In this document: in pieces, positions 30,683-43,868 of the stretch
Layout of the letters: each line of letters starts with the position of its first letter
Numbering within the stretch: position 1 is the first letter of the stretch
Assembly: GCA_003402345.1 (NCBI GenBank)
Contig: QFXH01000013.1
Span: 1 to 64,000 of the forward strand
Length of the DNA: 64,000 nucleotides
Direction: 5' to 3'
DNA from: Candidatus Nitrotoga sp. MKT
GTDB lineage: Bacteria > Pseudomonadota > Gammaproteobacteria > Burkholderiales > Gallionellaceae
Notes under the pieces: generated by a model
Database searches by the model: none
What the model was told of the DNA's origin: nothing
The model's input: the letters and a program-made list of their open reading frames with translations, nothing else
Program-made: the position numbers and the translations under genes

Positions 30683-32208
30683 GCTTCCATTCCGACCTCA
30701 TTACCTCCCTCGGCATAAAGATCACAAAATTAGTGACGGATAGCCGCGAGGTTACGCCAGGCGATACATTCATCGCCTACCCCGGCAGCAAGGCAGATGG
30801 ACGTCAGTTCATTAAGCAAGCTATCGCAAATGGCGCCAATGCAGTGATCTGGGAAGCGCACGGCTTTAGCTGGAACGAAGCATGGCAGCTCCCCAATTTG
30901 GCAGTCGCCGATCTGCGCCATCATGCTGGAGAGATTGCTGACCATGTCTATGGCAGCCCTTCGCAAAAACTGTGGGCAGTCGGTATCACCGGCACCAACG
31001 GTAAGACATCCTGCTGCCACTGGATTGCACAATCATTTTGCGCGCTCAGCAAAAAAACCGCGCTGATCGGAACCTTGGGCAACGGCTTCCACCCTGCTTT
31101 GCAGCCCACCCTGAACACCACACCCGATGCCATCCGCCTGCACGAACTGTTAGCCGACTATCTCGCGCAAGGCGCGCAGGCTGTAGCAATGGAAGTGTCC
31201 TCCCATGCTTTGGAACAAGGACGCGTGAATGGGGTGCAATTTGATGTAGCGCTGCTTACCAATCTCAGCCGAGACCATCTTGACTATCACGGTGACATGC
31301 AAAGCTATGCGGCGGCCAAGCGGCGCTTATTCGATTGGCAACAGCTTAAATACGTTGTACTCAACTTGGACGATGCATTTGGCGCCGAGATTGCCGAGCA
31401 ACTTCAGGACAAAGGCGTGGAAGTGGTGGGCTACGGCCTAAACGATGCCGCCTTGGCCTTGGCCGAACGCCTCGGTTTACGCATGGTTTACGGTGGCGCA
31501 TTACGCATGGATGCGCATGGGTTCAGCCTGCAAATACATTCCAGCTGGGGCGGTGGTGAGCTGCATAACACACTAATCGGGCGCTTTAATGTTGCCAACC
31601 TGTTGGGCGTTATGGCGGTGTTGCTGGTGAGCGGAGTGACATTAAGCAATGCGCTACGCGAATTGTCACTTATCAGCGCAGTGCCCGGACGTATGCAAAC
31701 TTTTGGTGATGGCGGCGACCGCCCCACTGTGGTGGTGGACTATGCGCATACCCCGGATGCACTGGAAAAAGTGTTGCGAGCCCTACGTGAAGTGGTCGGA
31801 CATAAATCCGGGGCTTACGGCGGCAAATTGATGTGTGTGTTTGGTTGTGGCGGCGACCGCGACCGCGGCAAACGCCCGATGATGGGGGCTATCGCAGCCA
31901 AATTGGCAGACGTCGCTATTATTACCAGCGACAACCCGCGCGGCGAAGCGCCACTCGACATAATCGCAGCCATTGTCTCCGGCATTACGGCTGGAGGAAG
32001 GGAAACGAAGGGCATCTACCAAATCATCGAAGATCGCGCCTCGGCCATCGCACAAGCGGTGCTCAGCGCACATGCGACGGATATCGTATTGATTGCCGGT
32101 AAAGGGCACGAGTCATACCAGGAAGTCAGGGGTGTGAAATATCCATTCAGCGACGCCGAGGTTGCACAGCGCGCGTTGTTGGCTTGGCGCGATGAGGTGC
32201 GGGCATGA
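30679..32208 (+). CDS. murE: UDP-MurNAc-tripeptide synthetase MurE
   Basis: 509 aa; GITGTNGKTS; DNPRGE motif (meso-DAP type). Confidence 0.97.
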   Translation: MSFHSDLITSLGIKITKLVTDSREVTPGDTFIAYPGSKADGRQFIKQAIANGANAVIWEAHGFSWNEAWQLPNLAVADLRHHAGEIADHVYGSPSQKLWAVGITGTNGKTSCCHWIAQSFCALSKKTALIGTLGNGFHPALQPTLNTTPDAIRLHELLADYLAQGAQAVAMEVSSHALEQGRVNGVQFDVALLTNLSRDHLDYHGDMQSYAAAKRRLFDWQQLKYVVLNLDDAFGAEIAEQLQDKGVEVVGYGLNDAALALAERLGLRMVYGGALRMDAHGFSLQIHSSWGGGELHNTLIGRFNVANLLGVMAVLLVSGVTLSNALRELSLISAVPGRMQTFGDGGDRPTVVVDYAHTPDALEKVLRALREVVGHKSGAYGGKLMCVFGCGGDRDRGKRPMMGAIAAKLADVAIITSDNPRGEAPLDIIAAIVSGITAGGRETKGIYQIIEDRASAIAQAVLSAHATDIVLIAGKGHESYQEVRGVKYPFSDAEVAQRALLAWRDEVRA

Positions 32209-33632
32209 TGCTGCTATCACAGGCCGCGCAGATTTTGGGCTGCGAGCTTGTCGGCCACGATGTGTTGTTTACCTCCGTGTCCAGCGATAGCCGGGCGATT
32301 AATACAGGCGATCTATTCGTAGCGTTGCAGGGGGAAAATTACGACGGTGCCGCATTTGTTGCCAGTGCTACTCAAAGCGGCGCAGTCGCTGCATTGGTCA
32401 AAACCACAAGTTATCGGGGCGTTGGGTCACCATGCCCCTTGCTGCTGGTTGACGATACACGCCTAGCATTAGGCCGTCTGGCAGCTCATTGGCGTGCGCA
32501 GTTTAGCATCCCCGTGATAGCAGTAACCGGCAGCAATGGCAAAACCACGGTGAAGGAAATGTTGGCAAGCATATTGCGCGCAGCAACAAATGATGATGAC
32601 GCAGTATTAGCAACACTTGGAAATCTCAATAATGACATTGGTATGCCACTTACCTTGCTTAAGTTGCGGGCCGTTCATCGCTATGCGGTGATCGAGATGG
32701 GTATGAGCCATATGGGAGAAATTGAATACCTGACCCAGCTGGCACGGCCAGATGTCGCCATCGTTAATAACGCGGGCAGCGCACACTTGGCCGGACTGGG
32801 TTCGGTGGAGGCGGTGGCGCGCGCTAAAGGGGAAGTTTTCACAGGGTTGCCGCCTCAAGGTACTGTGGTCATTAATGCCGATGACGTTTATGCGCCACTA
32901 TGGCGCGAGTTGGCAGACGGCCATACGATTATTGAATTCGGTCTGCAAAAAAATGGGATGGTACATGCGCAATGGCAGGTGAAAGACTATGGCGTACGTA
33001 TCGAAGTGGGCATGCCGCAGGGTAGCTTCAGCGCACAGCTGCAAGTACCGGGGGTGCACAACGTCCGCAACGCGTTGGCCGCTACTGCGGCAGCGTTGGC
33101 CTTACACGTGCCCTTGCCAGCGATTGTAACGGGGCTAGAACAATTTTCTGGCGTGGCCGCCCGTTTGCAACGTAAAACTGCACTGCATGGTGCGATTCTA
33201 ATAGATGACACCTACAACGCCAATCCGGCCTCACTGCACGCCGCACTCGAGGTATTGGCGCAAAGCGCCGGTAAAAAGATTCTGGTACTCGGCGACATGG
33301 GAGAGTTGGGAGAGGACGCCGCACATCTGCATAGCGAAATTGGCGCAGAAGCCCGCCGTTTTGGAGTGAGCCAGCTATTGGCACTGGGCAAATTGACGCC
33401 TCATGCGGTACATGAGTTTGGCAAAGGTGCCCATCACTTTGAACACATTGAAGATTTATTCGCCGTACTGGATAAAAATTTAGATATTGATAGCACGGTG
33501 CTAGTGAAAGGTTCACGCTTCATGCGCATGGAGAGGGTAGTACAGCACTGCACTGAAATAAATAAGGTAAGAGAGGAAGCATACAAAAAAGAATCTGCGC
33601 ACAAGCTCCACCATCCTTCATTGACCCCTTAA
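32205..33632 (+). CDS. murF: UDP-MurNAc-pentapeptide synthetase MurF
   Basis: 475 aa; [13 protein letters not shown]. Confidence 0.97.
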   Translation: MMLLSQAAQILGCELVGHDVLFTSVSSDSRAINTGDLFVALQGENYDGAAFVASATQSGAVAALVKTTSYRGVGSPCPLLLVDDTRLALGRLAAHWRAQFSIPVIAVTGSNGKTTVKEMLASILRAATNDDDAVLATLGNLNNDIGMPLTLLKLRAVHRYAVIEMGMSHMGEIEYLTQLARPDVAIVNNAGSAHLAGLGSVEAVARAKGEVFTGLPPQGTVVINADDVYAPLWRELADGHTIIEFGLQKNGMVHAQWQVKDYGVRIEVGMPQGSFSAQLQVPGVHNVRNALAATAAALALHVPLPAIVTGLEQFSGVAARLQRKTALHGAILIDDTYNANPASLHAALEVLAQSAGKKILVLGDMGELGEDAAHLHSEIGAEARRFGVSQLLALGKLTPHAVHEFGKGAHHFEHIEDLFAVLDKNLDIDSTVLVKGSRFMRMERVVQHCTEINKVREEAYKKESAHKLHHPSLTP

Positions 33633-33655
33633 CCGACCGGCCGAAAGAAACAAAA

Positions 33656-34741
33656 ATGTTACTTAAATTCGCGCAATGGTTATCACAATATTTTAGCGTA
33701 TTCAGTGTATTCAATTACATCACGCTGCGTGCCGTGCTGGCTGCAATGACTGCGCTGTCTATTTCCTTCTTGGTCGGGCCAATGATGATACGTAAACTGA
33801 CCGCCTATAAGATAGGCCAAGCGGTTCGGGATGACGGTCCACAGACACATCTGGTAAAAGCTGGCACACCAACCATGGGTGGCGCATTAATTCTCACCTC
33901 AATCGCCATCACCACATTATTGTGGGCCGATCTGAACAATAAGTATGTATGGGTGGTGTTGCTGACCACTTTGAGTTTCGGCGCGATCGGTTGGGTCGAT
34001 GACTACCGCAAAGTAGTACATCGCAACCCCAAAGGCTTATCTGCCAAAGCCAAGATATTCTGGCAATCCATCATTGCAGTCATCGTGGCGGGGTACCTGT
34101 GGCAACACGCCAGCCTGCCTGCGCATACCGAATTTATCGTGCCCTTCTTCAAGCATCTAGTATTTCCGCTCGCGGCATTCACTTTCATTTTGCTGGCCTA
34201 TCTGGTTATCGTTGGCACCAGTAACGCAGTAAATTTAACCGATGGCCTAGACGGCTTAGCGATTATGCCTACAGTGATGATAAGCAGTGCGCTGGCGATC
34301 TTCGCTTATGTTGCGGGCCATGCAGTATTCGCCAAGTATCTTGGCATGCCGCATGTTCCTGGTGCGAGCGAATTGGCGGTGTTCTGCGGCGCAATTGCGG
34401 GCGCTGGGCTAGCTTTTTTGTGGTTTAACGCTTATCCGGCAGAGGTATTCATGGGCGACGTAGGTGCGCTGGCGCTGGGCGCTGCACTTGGCACAGTGGC
34501 AGTGATCGTGCGCCAGGAAATCGTACTGCTTATCATGGGCGGGGTATTTGTACTGGAAACGCTATCAGTGGTCATTCAGGTGGCCTCTTTCAAACTTACT
34601 GGCAAGCGTATCTTCCGCATGGCACCACTCCACCATCATTATGAATTGAAGGGCTGGAAAGAGAATCAAGTGGTTGTTCGGTTTTGGATTATTTCGATGA
34701 TGTTGGTATTAATCGGATTGACGACGCTGAAATTGCGATGA
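33656..34741 (+). CDS. mraY: Phospho-MurNAc-pentapeptide transferase MraY
   Basis: 361 aa; [13 protein letters not shown]. Confidence 0.98.
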   Translation: MLLKFAQWLSQYFSVFSVFNYITLRAVLAAMTALSISFLVGPMMIRKLTAYKIGQAVRDDGPQTHLVKAGTPTMGGALILTSIAITTLLWADLNNKYVWVVLLTTLSFGAIGWVDDYRKVVHRNPKGLSAKAKIFWQSIIAVIVAGYLWQHASLPAHTEFIVPFFKHLVFPLAAFTFILLAYLVIVGTSNAVNLTDGLDGLAIMPTVMISSALAIFAYVAGHAVFAKYLGMPHVPGASELAVFCGAIAGAGLAFLWFNAYPAEVFMGDVGALALGAALGTVAVIVRQEIVLLIMGGVFVLETLSVVIQVASFKLTGKRIFRMAPLHHHYELKGWKENQVVVRFWIISMMLVLIGLTTLKLR

Positions 34742-36138
34742 TGATATTGAGAAACAAATCGGTACTGGTACTTGGTCTCGGCGAAACCGGGCTGTCGCTC
34801 GTGCGTTGGCTTAGTGCACAGGGTGCGCGGGTGCGCGCTGCCGATAGTCGTGACCTTCCTCCATCTATGGATACATTGCGCTCGCAACTTCCCGAGACGG
34901 AATTGCACTGCGGTGTGTTTCGCAGCGAATTACTCAATGATATCGACTTGATCGCCATCAGTCCCGGCATCCCATTGAATAGCCAGCTCATCGTGCAAGC
35001 AGCAGCACGTGGCATTCCAATAATGGGAGATATTGAATTATTTGCGCAATCATTGCCGCAAGACCGGCGTCCTAAAATTATTGCCATCACTGGTGCCAAT
35101 GGTAAGACCACGGTCACCAGCATGGTCGGTGCAATGTGCCGTGCGGCAGGTTTGGACACGGAAGTGGCTGGCAATATTTCGCCCGCAGTACTGGATGTAC
35201 TATTACAGCGCCAAGGACAGCAACCGGATGTTTGGGTGCTTGAACTTTCCAGCTTTCAGTTGGAAACCACTTCCTCCCTTAGTGCGGATGCAGCAACGGT
35301 ACTCAACATCAGCGAAGACCATCTCGATCGTTATTCCGACATAAACGAATATATAGCCGCCAAGGCGCGCATCTTCCGTAACAATGGGCAAAGAAGCGTG
35401 CAAGTGCTCAATCGCGATGATGAATTTAGTGCTGGCATGGCGTTATCAGGACGCATACTCAATACATTTGGATTGAATACACCACCTCCCACCGATAGTG
35501 ACTGGGGCATAGATAGTAGCAGCGAGGATGTATGGCTAATGCATGGCCAGCGGCGTGTGATGAATGCTAATGAGCTGCGGGTGGCGGGACTGCATAACGT
35601 AGCCAACGCATTGGCTGCCTTGGCCTTGTGCCATGCCGTAGGTTTGCCGCTGGCACCATTGCTGAGTGCGCTGCGAACTTTCGAGGGTTTGCCGCATCGT
35701 GTGCAGCCCATCGCAGAAATCAACAACATCGTTTATTACGACGACTCCAAAGGAACGAATGTCGGCGCTACCATAGCGGCACTACAGGGTTTAAGACGGC
35801 CTGCCGTGTTGATCGCGGGCGGAGAAGGCAAAGGACAGGATTTTGCGCCGCTCTATCCGGTAGTAATGCAGTACGCGCGGGCAGTAGTGCTCATCGGACG
35901 CGATGCTGACGAAATTGCAGCGGCGCTGCAAAATTGCGGTGTGCCTGTGGTTCATGCACAGGATATGGTCGATGCAGTGCGTCAGAGTGCCTCCCTGGCA
36001 CAGCCGGGTGACGCAGTCCTGTTATCGCCAGCCTGCGCCAGCTTTGATATGTTCCGTAATTACAGCCATCGCGCTGAAGTATTTAACGCTGCAGTGCATG
36101 CGTTACGAGGGGATATGGCATGCTCACCGCAAGCCTAA
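34738..36138 (+). CDS. murD: UDP-MurNAc-L-alanine:D-glutamate ligase MurD
   Basis: [12 protein letters not shown]; start ATG 34738 overlapping mraY stop. Confidence 0.97.
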   Translation: MMILRNKSVLVLGLGETGLSLVRWLSAQGARVRAADSRDLPPSMDTLRSQLPETELHCGVFRSELLNDIDLIAISPGIPLNSQLIVQAAARGIPIMGDIELFAQSLPQDRRPKIIAITGANGKTTVTSMVGAMCRAAGLDTEVAGNISPAVLDVLLQRQGQQPDVWVLELSSFQLETTSSLSADAATVLNISEDHLDRYSDINEYIAAKARIFRNNGQRSVQVLNRDDEFSAGMALSGRILNTFGLNTPPPTDSDWGIDSSSEDVWLMHGQRRVMNANELRVAGLHNVANALAALALCHAVGLPLAPLLSALRTFEGLPHRVQPIAEINNIVYYDDSKGTNVGATIAALQGLRRPAVLIAGGEGKGQDFAPLYPVVMQYARAVVLIGRDADEIAAALQNCGVPVVHAQDMVDAVRQSASLAQPGDAVLLSPACASFDMFRNYSHRAEVFNAAVHALRGDMACSPQA

Positions 36139-37283
36139 CCAGCCGTCACCATGCATTGGTGGAATACGACGGGATACTGTCGTGGATAACCATCGCGTTG
36201 TTGGCGTTCGGACTGATAATGGTGTATTCAGCTTCTATCGCCACTGCCGAAGCAAGCAAGTTCACAAACTTTCAACCGACGTATTATTTGGTGCGGCATG
36301 GCCTGTATATTTTCATAGGTATCGTGGCCGGGGTAATGGCGTTTCAGGTATCGCTAGAGAACTGGCAGAAGCTAGCGCCCTACCTATTTCTGCTTGGTGT
36401 AGCACTACTCATTCTAGTGCTTATCCCCGGCATCGGGCGCGAAGTGAATGGCAGCCGCCGCTGGCTTTCACTGTTCGTCATTAATCTCCAACCATCTGAA
36501 CTCATAAAATTATTTGCCGTACTGTATGCCGCCGATTACACCGTGCGCAAAGGTTTTCTCAAAAATCACTGGGGCCAAGCATTTCTACCGATGTTCGCGG
36601 TAATGGCGCTGGTCGGAAGCTTGTTATTGCAAGAGCCGGATATGGGTTCTTTCTTCGTGATTTGTATTGTCGCGATATGTATTCTGTTTCTTGGTGGCTT
36701 TAATATCAAGGTGTTCGCCGGATTGATGATTGCCCTGCCTATCGCATTTGCAGCCCTTATTTTTTCATCGCCTTATCGCATGCAGCGCGTAATCGGCTTT
36801 ATGGATCCGTGGTCTGATCCTTATGGCAAAGGTTACCAGTTAAGCCATGCATTGATCGCATTTGGTCGCGGCGAATGGTTCGGCGTGGGGCTGGGCGGCA
36901 GTTTACAAAAATTATTCTATTTGCCAGAAGCCCATACCGACTTTCTACTCGCGGTCATTGCTGAAGAGCTTGGATTGATTGGTGTATGCATAGTTGTCCT
37001 GCTATTTACCGGACTGATCATTCGCGCCTTCGCCATTGGCCGTCAAGCCGCCAATCTCGACCGCCAGTTTGCCGCGCTGGTGGCACAAGGTATTGCCGTG
37101 TGGCTAGGCGTGCAAGCGATGATAAATATTGGCGTAAATACGGGCGTATTGCCCACCAAGGGGTTAACCCTGCCTTTTCTTAGTTTTGGCGGCAGTAGCG
37201 TGGTAGTGAGTTGCATTGCGGCAACGCTGCTACTGCGCATCGATTGGGAAAACAGACGGATATTGAGAGGCCTGCCAATATGA
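36120..37283 (+). CDS. ftsW: Peptidoglycan glycosyltransferase FtsW
   Basis: 387 aa SEDS protein. Confidence 0.97.
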   Translation: MLTASLTSRHHALVEYDGILSWITIALLAFGLIMVYSASIATAEASKFTNFQPTYYLVRHGLYIFIGIVAGVMAFQVSLENWQKLAPYLFLLGVALLILVLIPGIGREVNGSRRWLSLFVINLQPSELIKLFAVLYAADYTVRKGFLKNHWGQAFLPMFAVMALVGSLLLQEPDMGSFFVICIVAICILFLGGFNIKVFAGLMIALPIAFAALIFSSPYRMQRVIGFMDPWSDPYGKGYQLSHALIAFGRGEWFGVGLGGSLQKLFYLPEAHTDFLLAVIAEELGLIGVCIVVLLFTGLIIRAFAIGRQAANLDRQFAALVAQGIAVWLGVQAMINIGVNTGVLPTKGLTLPFLSFGGSSVVVSCIAATLLLRIDWENRRILRGLPI

Positions 37284-38341
37284 CTCGTAATATCTTGATC
37301 ATGGCTGGCGGAACAGGTGGCCATATATTTCCAGCTTTAGCCGTAGCTGACTACCTGCATTCAAAAAACTGGCACATCATTTGGTTGGGCGCACCCAGAA
37401 GCATGGAAGCAGAATTGGTACCCCAACACGGCTATGAAATGGCCAGCGTGCGTTTCTCCGGCCTGCGCGGAAAGGGGTTGTTGCGCAAATTAATGCTGCC
37501 ACTCAATCTGCTGCTGGCATTGGGGCAAAGCGGCGCGGCATTGTTGCGTCATCGTCCCGACGTGGTGCTGGGCATGGGGGGCTATATCACTTTCCCTGGC
37601 GGAATCATGGCTGCCTTGATGCGCCGTCCCTTATTGATTCATGAACAAAACTCAATTGCCGGACTAAGCAATAAAGTTCTGGCGCGATTGGCCGCACGGG
37701 TGCTGAGTGGTTTTCCGCACGTACTGCCCGCAGCTGAATGGTGTGGCAATCCAGTACGCGACAGCATTACTGCCTTACCTGAGCCACATGTACGTTACGC
37801 CGCACGTAGCGGCGTGCTTAACCTACTAGTACTGGGTGGCAGTTTAGGTGCACAGGCAATCAATGAATGCATGCCGCAAGCATTGGCATTATTACCACAG
37901 GGCACGCGCCACAACGTGTTACACCAAACTGGCAAACAGCATTTAGAAGCGGTGCGCACCGCCTACCAGCAGGCAACAGTAAATGCCGAATCTCGGCCAT
38001 TTCTAGATGATATGGCACAGCATTATGCGTGGGCAGACATAGTTATTTGCCGTGCTGGTGCCTTAACTATTGCCGAATTGGCAGCTGCTGGCGTAGCCAG
38101 CATACTGGTGCCATTTCCATTTGCAGTAGATGATCACCAGACCGGAAATGCGCGCTTTCTCAGCGAACGCGGCGCGGCCATCCTACTACCACAGACCGAA
38201 TTAAAACCACAGTCCTTGGCAAATTTATTACAGGGAATAACCAGGGAATACGCTCTGAACATGGCACAAAGCGCGCGCAAACTGGCCAAACCAGAAGCAA
38301 CACAATGTGTTGCACAAGTATGTATGGAGTTGGCTGGATGA
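37280..38341 (+). CDS. murG: UDP-GlcNAc:MurNAc-pentapeptide transferase MurG
   Basis: [23 protein letters not shown]. Confidence 0.97.
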   Translation: MTRNILIMAGGTGGHIFPALAVADYLHSKNWHIIWLGAPRSMEAELVPQHGYEMASVRFSGLRGKGLLRKLMLPLNLLLALGQSGAALLRHRPDVVLGMGGYITFPGGIMAALMRRPLLIHEQNSIAGLSNKVLARLAARVLSGFPHVLPAAEWCGNPVRDSITALPEPHVRYAARSGVLNLLVLGGSLGAQAINECMPQALALLPQGTRHNVLHQTGKQHLEAVRTAYQQATVNAESRPFLDDMAQHYAWADIVICRAGALTIAELAAAGVASILVPFPFAVDDHQTGNARFLSERGAAILLPQTELKPQSLANLLQGITREYALNMAQSARKLAKPEATQCVAQVCMELAG

Positions 38342-39753
38342 AACACAAAGTTAAACACATCCACTTCGTTGGCATAGGTGGCTCCGGCATGAGCGGAATC
38401 GCCGAAGTATTGCTTAATTTGGGTTATCAAGTAAGTGGTTCTGATCTAGCCAACAATACAATCACGCAACGTATGGAACAACTCGGTGCGACGGTATATT
38501 TGGGACATGACGGTAGTCATTCGGCGAATGCCAATGCAGTGGTAGTGTCTTCCGCAGTAGCCCCAAACAACCCGGAGATAGTAGCCGCGCGCGCGCGCAA
38601 TATTCCAGTGGTGCCGCGCGCAATGATGCTGGCGGAACTGATGCGGTTACGCCAGGGAATCGCCGTGGCCGGTACACATGGCAAGACCACCACTACCAGT
38701 CTGACCGCGAGCGTGTTAGCTAAAGGTGGTTTTGACCCAACTTTTGTCATCGGCGGGAAACTTAATAGTAGCGGCACCAACGCCAAGCTGGGAACTGGCG
38801 AATTTATCGTAGTGGAAGCCGATGAATCGGATGCTTCGTTTTTGTACCTGCAACCCATCTTGGCTGTGATTACCAACATTGATGCCGATCACATGGAAAC
38901 ATACGAACATGATTTCTCGAAGCTGAAGCAGGCATTCGTGGATTTCGTCGAACACTTACCATTCTATGGCATGGTCATGGTGTGTGTGGATGATGCCAAC
39001 ATACGCGACATTTTGCCCAGTATCAGCAAGCCCGTTACCACTTATGGTTTTGCCGAAGACGCGCAAATCCGTGCGGTGAATGTGCGCCATCAAGATGGCA
39101 AAATGCGGTTCACCGCACTGTGCCGACAAAACGGCCAGCCACGCGATCTGGATATCATTCTCAATCTGCCCGGGCGGCATAACGTACAAAATGCGCTAGC
39201 GGCAATCGCCGTAGGGCTGGAAGTTGGCGTAACGGATGATGCCATCGTTAGCGCGCTAGGCGAATTTGAGGGGGTTGGTCGACGTTTTCAGCGCTATGGC
39301 GAAATTCCACTGGGTAACGGCACTTTTACCCTGATCGATGATTACGGCCATCATCCCATCGAAATACTGGCGACAATCAATGCTGTGCGCGGGGCATTTC
39401 CGGGACGGCGTTTATTGCTGGCGTTTCAGCCCCATCGCTACACGCGTACGCGCGATTTATTTGAAGATTTCGTCAAGGTATTAAGCGGGGTGGATGTGCT
39501 ACTGCTAGCCGAAGTATATGCCGCAGGCGAAACGCCCATCGTAGCAGCAGACGGACGGGCGCTGACTCACGCGTTACGGGTGGCCGGGCAAAGCAAGGTG
39601 TTGTTCGTGGAACAAATTCAAGATATGCCGCAGGCCATTCTGAATATGGCACAAGCCGGGGATGTGGTCGTAACCATGGGAGCCGGTTCAATCGGTAGTG
39701 TAGCGAACACGCTAAAAAATATAGCCACAAATATTGGCGTATCTTCTAAATGA
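38338..39753 (+). CDS. murC: UDP-MurNAc:L-alanine ligase MurC
   Basis: [27 protein letters not shown]. Confidence 0.97.
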   Translation: MKHKVKHIHFVGIGGSGMSGIAEVLLNLGYQVSGSDLANNTITQRMEQLGATVYLGHDGSHSANANAVVVSSAVAPNNPEIVAARARNIPVVPRAMMLAELMRLRQGIAVAGTHGKTTTTSLTASVLAKGGFDPTFVIGGKLNSSGTNAKLGTGEFIVVEADESDASFLYLQPILAVITNIDADHMETYEHDFSKLKQAFVDFVEHLPFYGMVMVCVDDANIRDILPSISKPVTTYGFAEDAQIRAVNVRHQDGKMRFTALCRQNGQPRDLDIILNLPGRHNVQNALAAIAVGLEVGVTDDAIVSALGEFEGVGRRFQRYGEIPLGNGTFTLIDDYGHHPIEILATINAVRGAFPGRRLLLAFQPHRYTRTRDLFEDFVKVLSGVDVLLLAEVYAAGETPIVAADGRALTHALRVAGQSKVLFVEQIQDMPQAILNMAQAGDVVVTMGAGSIGSVANTLKNIATNIGVSSK

Positions 39754-40730
39754 ACATGATCGAACCAGCACAATTTATTACAGAAGCGTTACGCGGAACG
39801 CTACGCAATAACGTTGCTATGGGCCGCCATACCAGTTGGCGTGCTGGTGGCCATGCTGAACGGGTCTATCAACCCGCTGATCTGGCCGACTTGATCATTT
39901 TTCTGCGTACCTTGCCAGCAGACGAGCCGGTGGTCGCTATAGGATTAGGTAGTAATTTGTTGGTTCGTGATGGAGGCTTACGCGGCACGGTGCTGCTATT
40001 ACATGCGGCGCTCACAGAAATGCGCATCGAAGCGGATGGATCAATCTATGTACAGGCTGGTGTATCCGGTGCCAAGCTGGCCCGCTTCGCTGCGAAGCAT
40101 AACCTAAAAGGTGCGGAATTCTTCGCCGGAATACCCGGTACACTGGGCGGAATGTTGGCAATGAACGCTGGCTGCTACGGTAGCGAAACTTGGGGTGTGG
40201 TGAAAAATGTGCAGACGCTAATGCGTAGCGGAAAACTATTGGAACGTGAGCCGGACGATTATGAAATTGGCTATCGGCATGTTGTATTACGAAAAAATGG
40301 CAAATATCTTGAGCACGACGACCATATCCCTAATTCCTTGCCTTTTTACCAAGAGGAGTTTTTCGTCGGCGCGAGACTGCGCTTGCCCGCTGGCGACGGC
40401 GAAACCGCTCGCCGCGAAATGAAATCGCTGCTATCCAAGCGCATTGCCTCCCAGCCCTTAAACCTACCAAATGCTGGCTCGGTGTTCCGCAATCCGCCAA
40501 ACGATTATGCGGCACGCCTAATCGAGCAGTGCGGATTAAAAGGCTTGCAGATCGGTGGTGCGCGCGTATCAGAAAAGCACGCCAATTTTATCGTGAATGT
40601 GGGCGGAGCTACGGCAGCAGACATTGAAAAACTGATTAACAAAGTGCAAGTGATTGTGCAGCATAAGACCGGAATTGGCCTGCATCAGGAAGTGCGAATC
40701 ATAGGCGAGTACGCAAACACTCATGAATAA
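39750..40730 (+). CDS. murB: UDP-N-acetylenolpyruvoylglucosamine reductase MurB
   Basis: 326 aa; [20 protein letters not shown]. Confidence 0.96.
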   Translation: MNMIEPAQFITEALRGTLRNNVAMGRHTSWRAGGHAERVYQPADLADLIIFLRTLPADEPVVAIGLGSNLLVRDGGLRGTVLLLHAALTEMRIEADGSIYVQAGVSGAKLARFAAKHNLKGAEFFAGIPGTLGGMLAMNAGCYGSETWGVVKNVQTLMRSGKLLEREPDDYEIGYRHVVLRKNGKYLEHDDHIPNSLPFYQEEFFVGARLRLPAGDGETARREMKSLLSKRIASQPLNLPNAGSVFRNPPNDYAARLIEQCGLKGLQIGGARVSEKHANFIVNVGGATAADIEKLINKVQVIVQHKTGIGLHQEVRIIGEYANTHE

Positions 40731-41670
40731 CCAATCTCTTTTCCCACACTCTCTGCCCCCCACACAACATGGAAAAGTTGCGGTCTTATATGGCGGGCGC
40801 TCCGCCGAGCGCGAAATTTCGCTCAAGAGCGGTGCAGCAGTACTGGCCGCGCTACTAAAAAGTGGGATTGATGCCCAGCCATTTGACCCTGCAGAACAGG
40901 ATTTACATAAACTACTGGAGGGTGGTTTTCAACGCGCCTTCATTGCGCTGCACGGACGCTTCGGCGAGGACGGCACGATGCAAGGCGCACTTGAATTGAT
41001 GAACATACCCTATACCGGTAGCGGGGTATTGGCTTCAGCGCTAGCCATGGACAAGTGGCGCAGCAAACTGGTGTGGCAGGCTGCGGGACTGCCTATTCCG
41101 GCTTATGAGATGCTCAATGCAGCCAGCGATTTAACTACAGTAGTGAAGCGGCTAGGATTGCCACTATTCATCAAGCCAGCCCATGAAGGCTCCAGTGTGG
41201 GCATCAGTAAAGTAAAAAAAATCAGTGAAATGCAAGCTGCCTATGCAGAAGCGGCGAAGCACGACAAGCTGGTAATTGCGGAGACATTTATTAGCGGGGG
41301 CGAATACACGGTCGCCATCCTTGGTGAGCAAGCGCTGCCAGTAATTAAGATCGAACCCGCCAATGAATTTTACGACTATGAGGCAAAGTACTTACGCAAC
41401 GATACACGTTATCTGTGCCCCGCTGGCTTGTCGCAAGAAAAAGAAGCTGAGATGCAACGCCTGGCACTACAAGGTTTTGCACTGATCGGAGGTGCCGGTT
41501 GGGGACGTGTGGATTTTTTGATGGACGAAGCTGGACAGCCGTATTTGCTGGAGGTCAATACCGTGCCGGGCATGACCGACCATAGTTTGGTACCGATGGC
41601 TGCACGTCAGGCCGGAATGAGTTTCGAACAACTGGTGCTAACCATACTGGAGTTGACCCATGTGGGATAA
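40723..41670 (+). CDS. ddl: D-alanine:D-alanine ligase
   Basis: [22 protein letters not shown]-grasp. Confidence 0.97.
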   Translation: MNNQSLFPHSLPPTQHGKVAVLYGGRSAEREISLKSGAAVLAALLKSGIDAQPFDPAEQDLHKLLEGGFQRAFIALHGRFGEDGTMQGALELMNIPYTGSGVLASALAMDKWRSKLVWQAAGLPIPAYEMLNAASDLTTVVKRLGLPLFIKPAHEGSSVGISKVKKISEMQAAYAEAAKHDKLVIAETFISGGEYTVAILGEQALPVIKIEPANEFYDYEAKYLRNDTRYLCPAGLSQEKEAEMQRLALQGFALIGGAGWGRVDFLMDEAGQPYLLEVNTVPGMTDHSLVPMAARQAGMSFEQLVLTILELTHVG

Positions 41671-42448
41671 GCCGGAGTCATTACACATAATTTCCAACAC
41701 GCTGTTCGGCATTTGCTTCGTACTGATTTTATATGGCGCGTTGCACTATGCGTTGCATTTGCCAGTGTTTGCGCTTCGCGTCGTATCTATTAGTACCGCG
41801 CTGAATCAAGTGGTTCCTGCTCACATTGAGGCCATGGTGCGCAATGAACTGCATGGTAATTTTTTCACTGTGGATCTTGAACGGACACGACGGGCTTTTG
41901 AGAGCATCCCTTGGGTGCGTAAAGTAAGTATGCGGCGCCATTTCCCATGGCGGCTGGAAATAAGCTTGGAAGAGCATGTAGCGCTAGCGCATTGGAACGA
42001 GGCAGGGTTGGTGAGCACCCATGGCGAAATATTCTCGGCTGAGACAGACAAGCTATTGCCAAAATTCATCGGGCAATCCGATAGCGCAGCCGAAGTGACC
42101 CAAATGTATGCCGCATTTACTGAGCAGCTTGCCCCGCTTAAGCAAGAAATTACAGAAATCAGCTTGTCTCCCCGCCGTTCATGGCGGTTGCGCCTGAACA
42201 ACGGCATGCTGCTGGAATTAGGGCGCGAACAGTCAAAGCAGCGCTTGGCTCGCTTTGTGGCGGTATATCCATACAGCGTGATACCCATGCAACAAAATTA
42301 TGAATTTTTTCATGCAGGGAAAGCTCCGCATAAAAATGGACTACAACGCAAAGAAGAATATGTGGATTTGCGTTATCGCAATGGCTTCGCCGCTTATCTG
42401 TCGAGTACAGCAAACGGTCTGGGCATAATCGGAAAAAAAGCGATGTAA
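41660..42448 (+). CDS. ftsQ: Cell division protein FtsQ
   Basis: POTRA/FtsQ ([31 protein letters not shown]), dcw position. Confidence 0.93.
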   Translation: MWDKPESLHIISNTLFGICFVLILYGALHYALHLPVFALRVVSISTALNQVVPAHIEAMVRNELHGNFFTVDLERTRRAFESIPWVRKVSMRRHFPWRLEISLEEHVALAHWNEAGLVSTHGEIFSAETDKLLPKFIGQSDSAAEVTQMYAAFTEQLAPLKQEITEISLSPRRSWRLRLNNGMLLELGREQSKQRLARFVAVYPYSVIPMQQNYEFFHAGKAPHKNGLQRKEEYVDLRYRNGFAAYLSSTANGLGIIGKKAM

Positions 42449-42552
42449 GACGAAGCTAAAATTCCAGAGAGGATTTATCTCGTAATAGAACACGTATGTT
42501 AGGCATGCATCGTCCATACAACGCAAAAAAGTTTAGGCAGTGGAGAAATGCA

Positions 42553-43788
42553 ATGAGTAATAGCAGGGAAAACAAGAATTTGATCATAGGACTGGATATC
42601 GGCACGTCCAAAATTGTCGCTATCGTCGCCGAAATCAAGTCTGAAGGAACGATGGAAGTAATTGGCGTAGGGATGTATGAATCCTCCGGCATGAAAAAGG
42701 GAATGGTCGTCAATATTGATGCGACAGTAGCGGCGATCCAGCGTGCACTGGGTGATGCCGAGTTAATGGCTGACTGCAAGATTCGTGAGGTTTACACCGG
42801 TATCGCGGGCAGCCATATAAAAAGTTCCAATGCCAATGGCATGGTCAAAATTAAAGACCGGGAAGTTGCACAGGCCGACATCGACCGAGCGGTTGAAACC
42901 GCCAGTTCGCTAAGCCTGCCTAGCGACCAGCAGATATTGCACATTTTGGAACAAGAATTCAGCATTGATGGGCAAGGAAATATCAAGAAGCCGTTGGGTA
43001 TGAGCGGTATGCGCCTTGAGGTTGAGGTACATATCGTTACTGGTGCGGTCGCAGCGGCACAAAACATCATGAAGTGCGTGCACCGCTGCGGGCTAGAAGT
43101 ACGAGAAATGATCCTGCAACCGCTGGCATCCAGCAAGGCGGTTTTATCGGACGATGAGAGAGATTTAGGCGTGTGCTTAGTGGACATCGGCGGCGGTACG
43201 ACCGATGTGGCGATTTTTACGGGTGGCGCAATTCGTCATACCGCCGTCATTCCGATTGCAGGTGACCAGATTACAAATGATGTCGCAATGGCTTTGCGCA
43301 CCCCGACTACCGATGCGGAAGATATCAAGATCAAATATGGCTGCGCTCTGCGTCAGCTCGCTGATGATGGTTCGATCAGTGTCCCTGGAGTCGGTGAGCG
43401 CGGTATTCGTATGTTGTCACGGCAAACCTTAGCGGAGGTTATTGAGCCACGCGTGGAGGAGCTTTATATGCTGGTGCAGGCTGAGCTGCGCCGCAGTGGA
43501 TTTGAAAATTTACTGTCCTCGGGCATCGTCATCACTGGAGGCAGCAGCGCTATGCAGGGGATGGTGGAGTTAGGTGAGGAAATATTCCATATGCCGGTGC
43601 GTTTAGGACTGCCGCGCTATATAGGTGGGCTGTCTGATGTAGTGAAAACCCCCCGTTTTTCCACCGGCGTTGGTTTGCTGCTCTATGGGTTGGAACAATA
43701 CCAGCATAATCAGGCGGCGCGTCAGCGTTCGAATTCTTTCAGCGAAGTACTAAATAGTATGAAAGCATGGTTCAAAGGAAATTTTTAG
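42553..43788 (+). CDS. ftsA: Cell division protein FtsA
   Basis: IIGLDIGTSKIVAIVAE; start ATG 42553. Confidence 0.97.
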   Translation: MSNSRENKNLIIGLDIGTSKIVAIVAEIKSEGTMEVIGVGMYESSGMKKGMVVNIDATVAAIQRALGDAELMADCKIREVYTGIAGSHIKSSNANGMVKIKDREVAQADIDRAVETASSLSLPSDQQILHILEQEFSIDGQGNIKKPLGMSGMRLEVEVHIVTGAVAAAQNIMKCVHRCGLEVREMILQPLASSKAVLSDDERDLGVCLVDIGGGTTDVAIFTGGAIRHTAVIPIAGDQITNDVAMALRTPTTDAEDIKIKYGCALRQLADDGSISVPGVGERGIRMLSRQTLAEVIEPRVEELYMLVQAELRRSGFENLLSSGIVITGGSSAMQGMVELGEEIFHMPVRLGLPRYIGGLSDVVKTPRFSTGVGLLLYGLEQYQHNQAARQRSNSFSEVLNSMKAWFKGNF

Positions 43789-43868
43789 CAAAATAGTTTC
43801 TAGCTGGGCACAACCAAATGTGCTCACTAGGTGTTTGAATTTATATCGTCAACAACAAGGGGAAAACA

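Noticed and set aside
38586-38600. GCGCGCGCGCGC run as a possible Z-DNA or slippage site
   Set aside because: Coding sequence of murC (AARARN); short and explained by codon usage.
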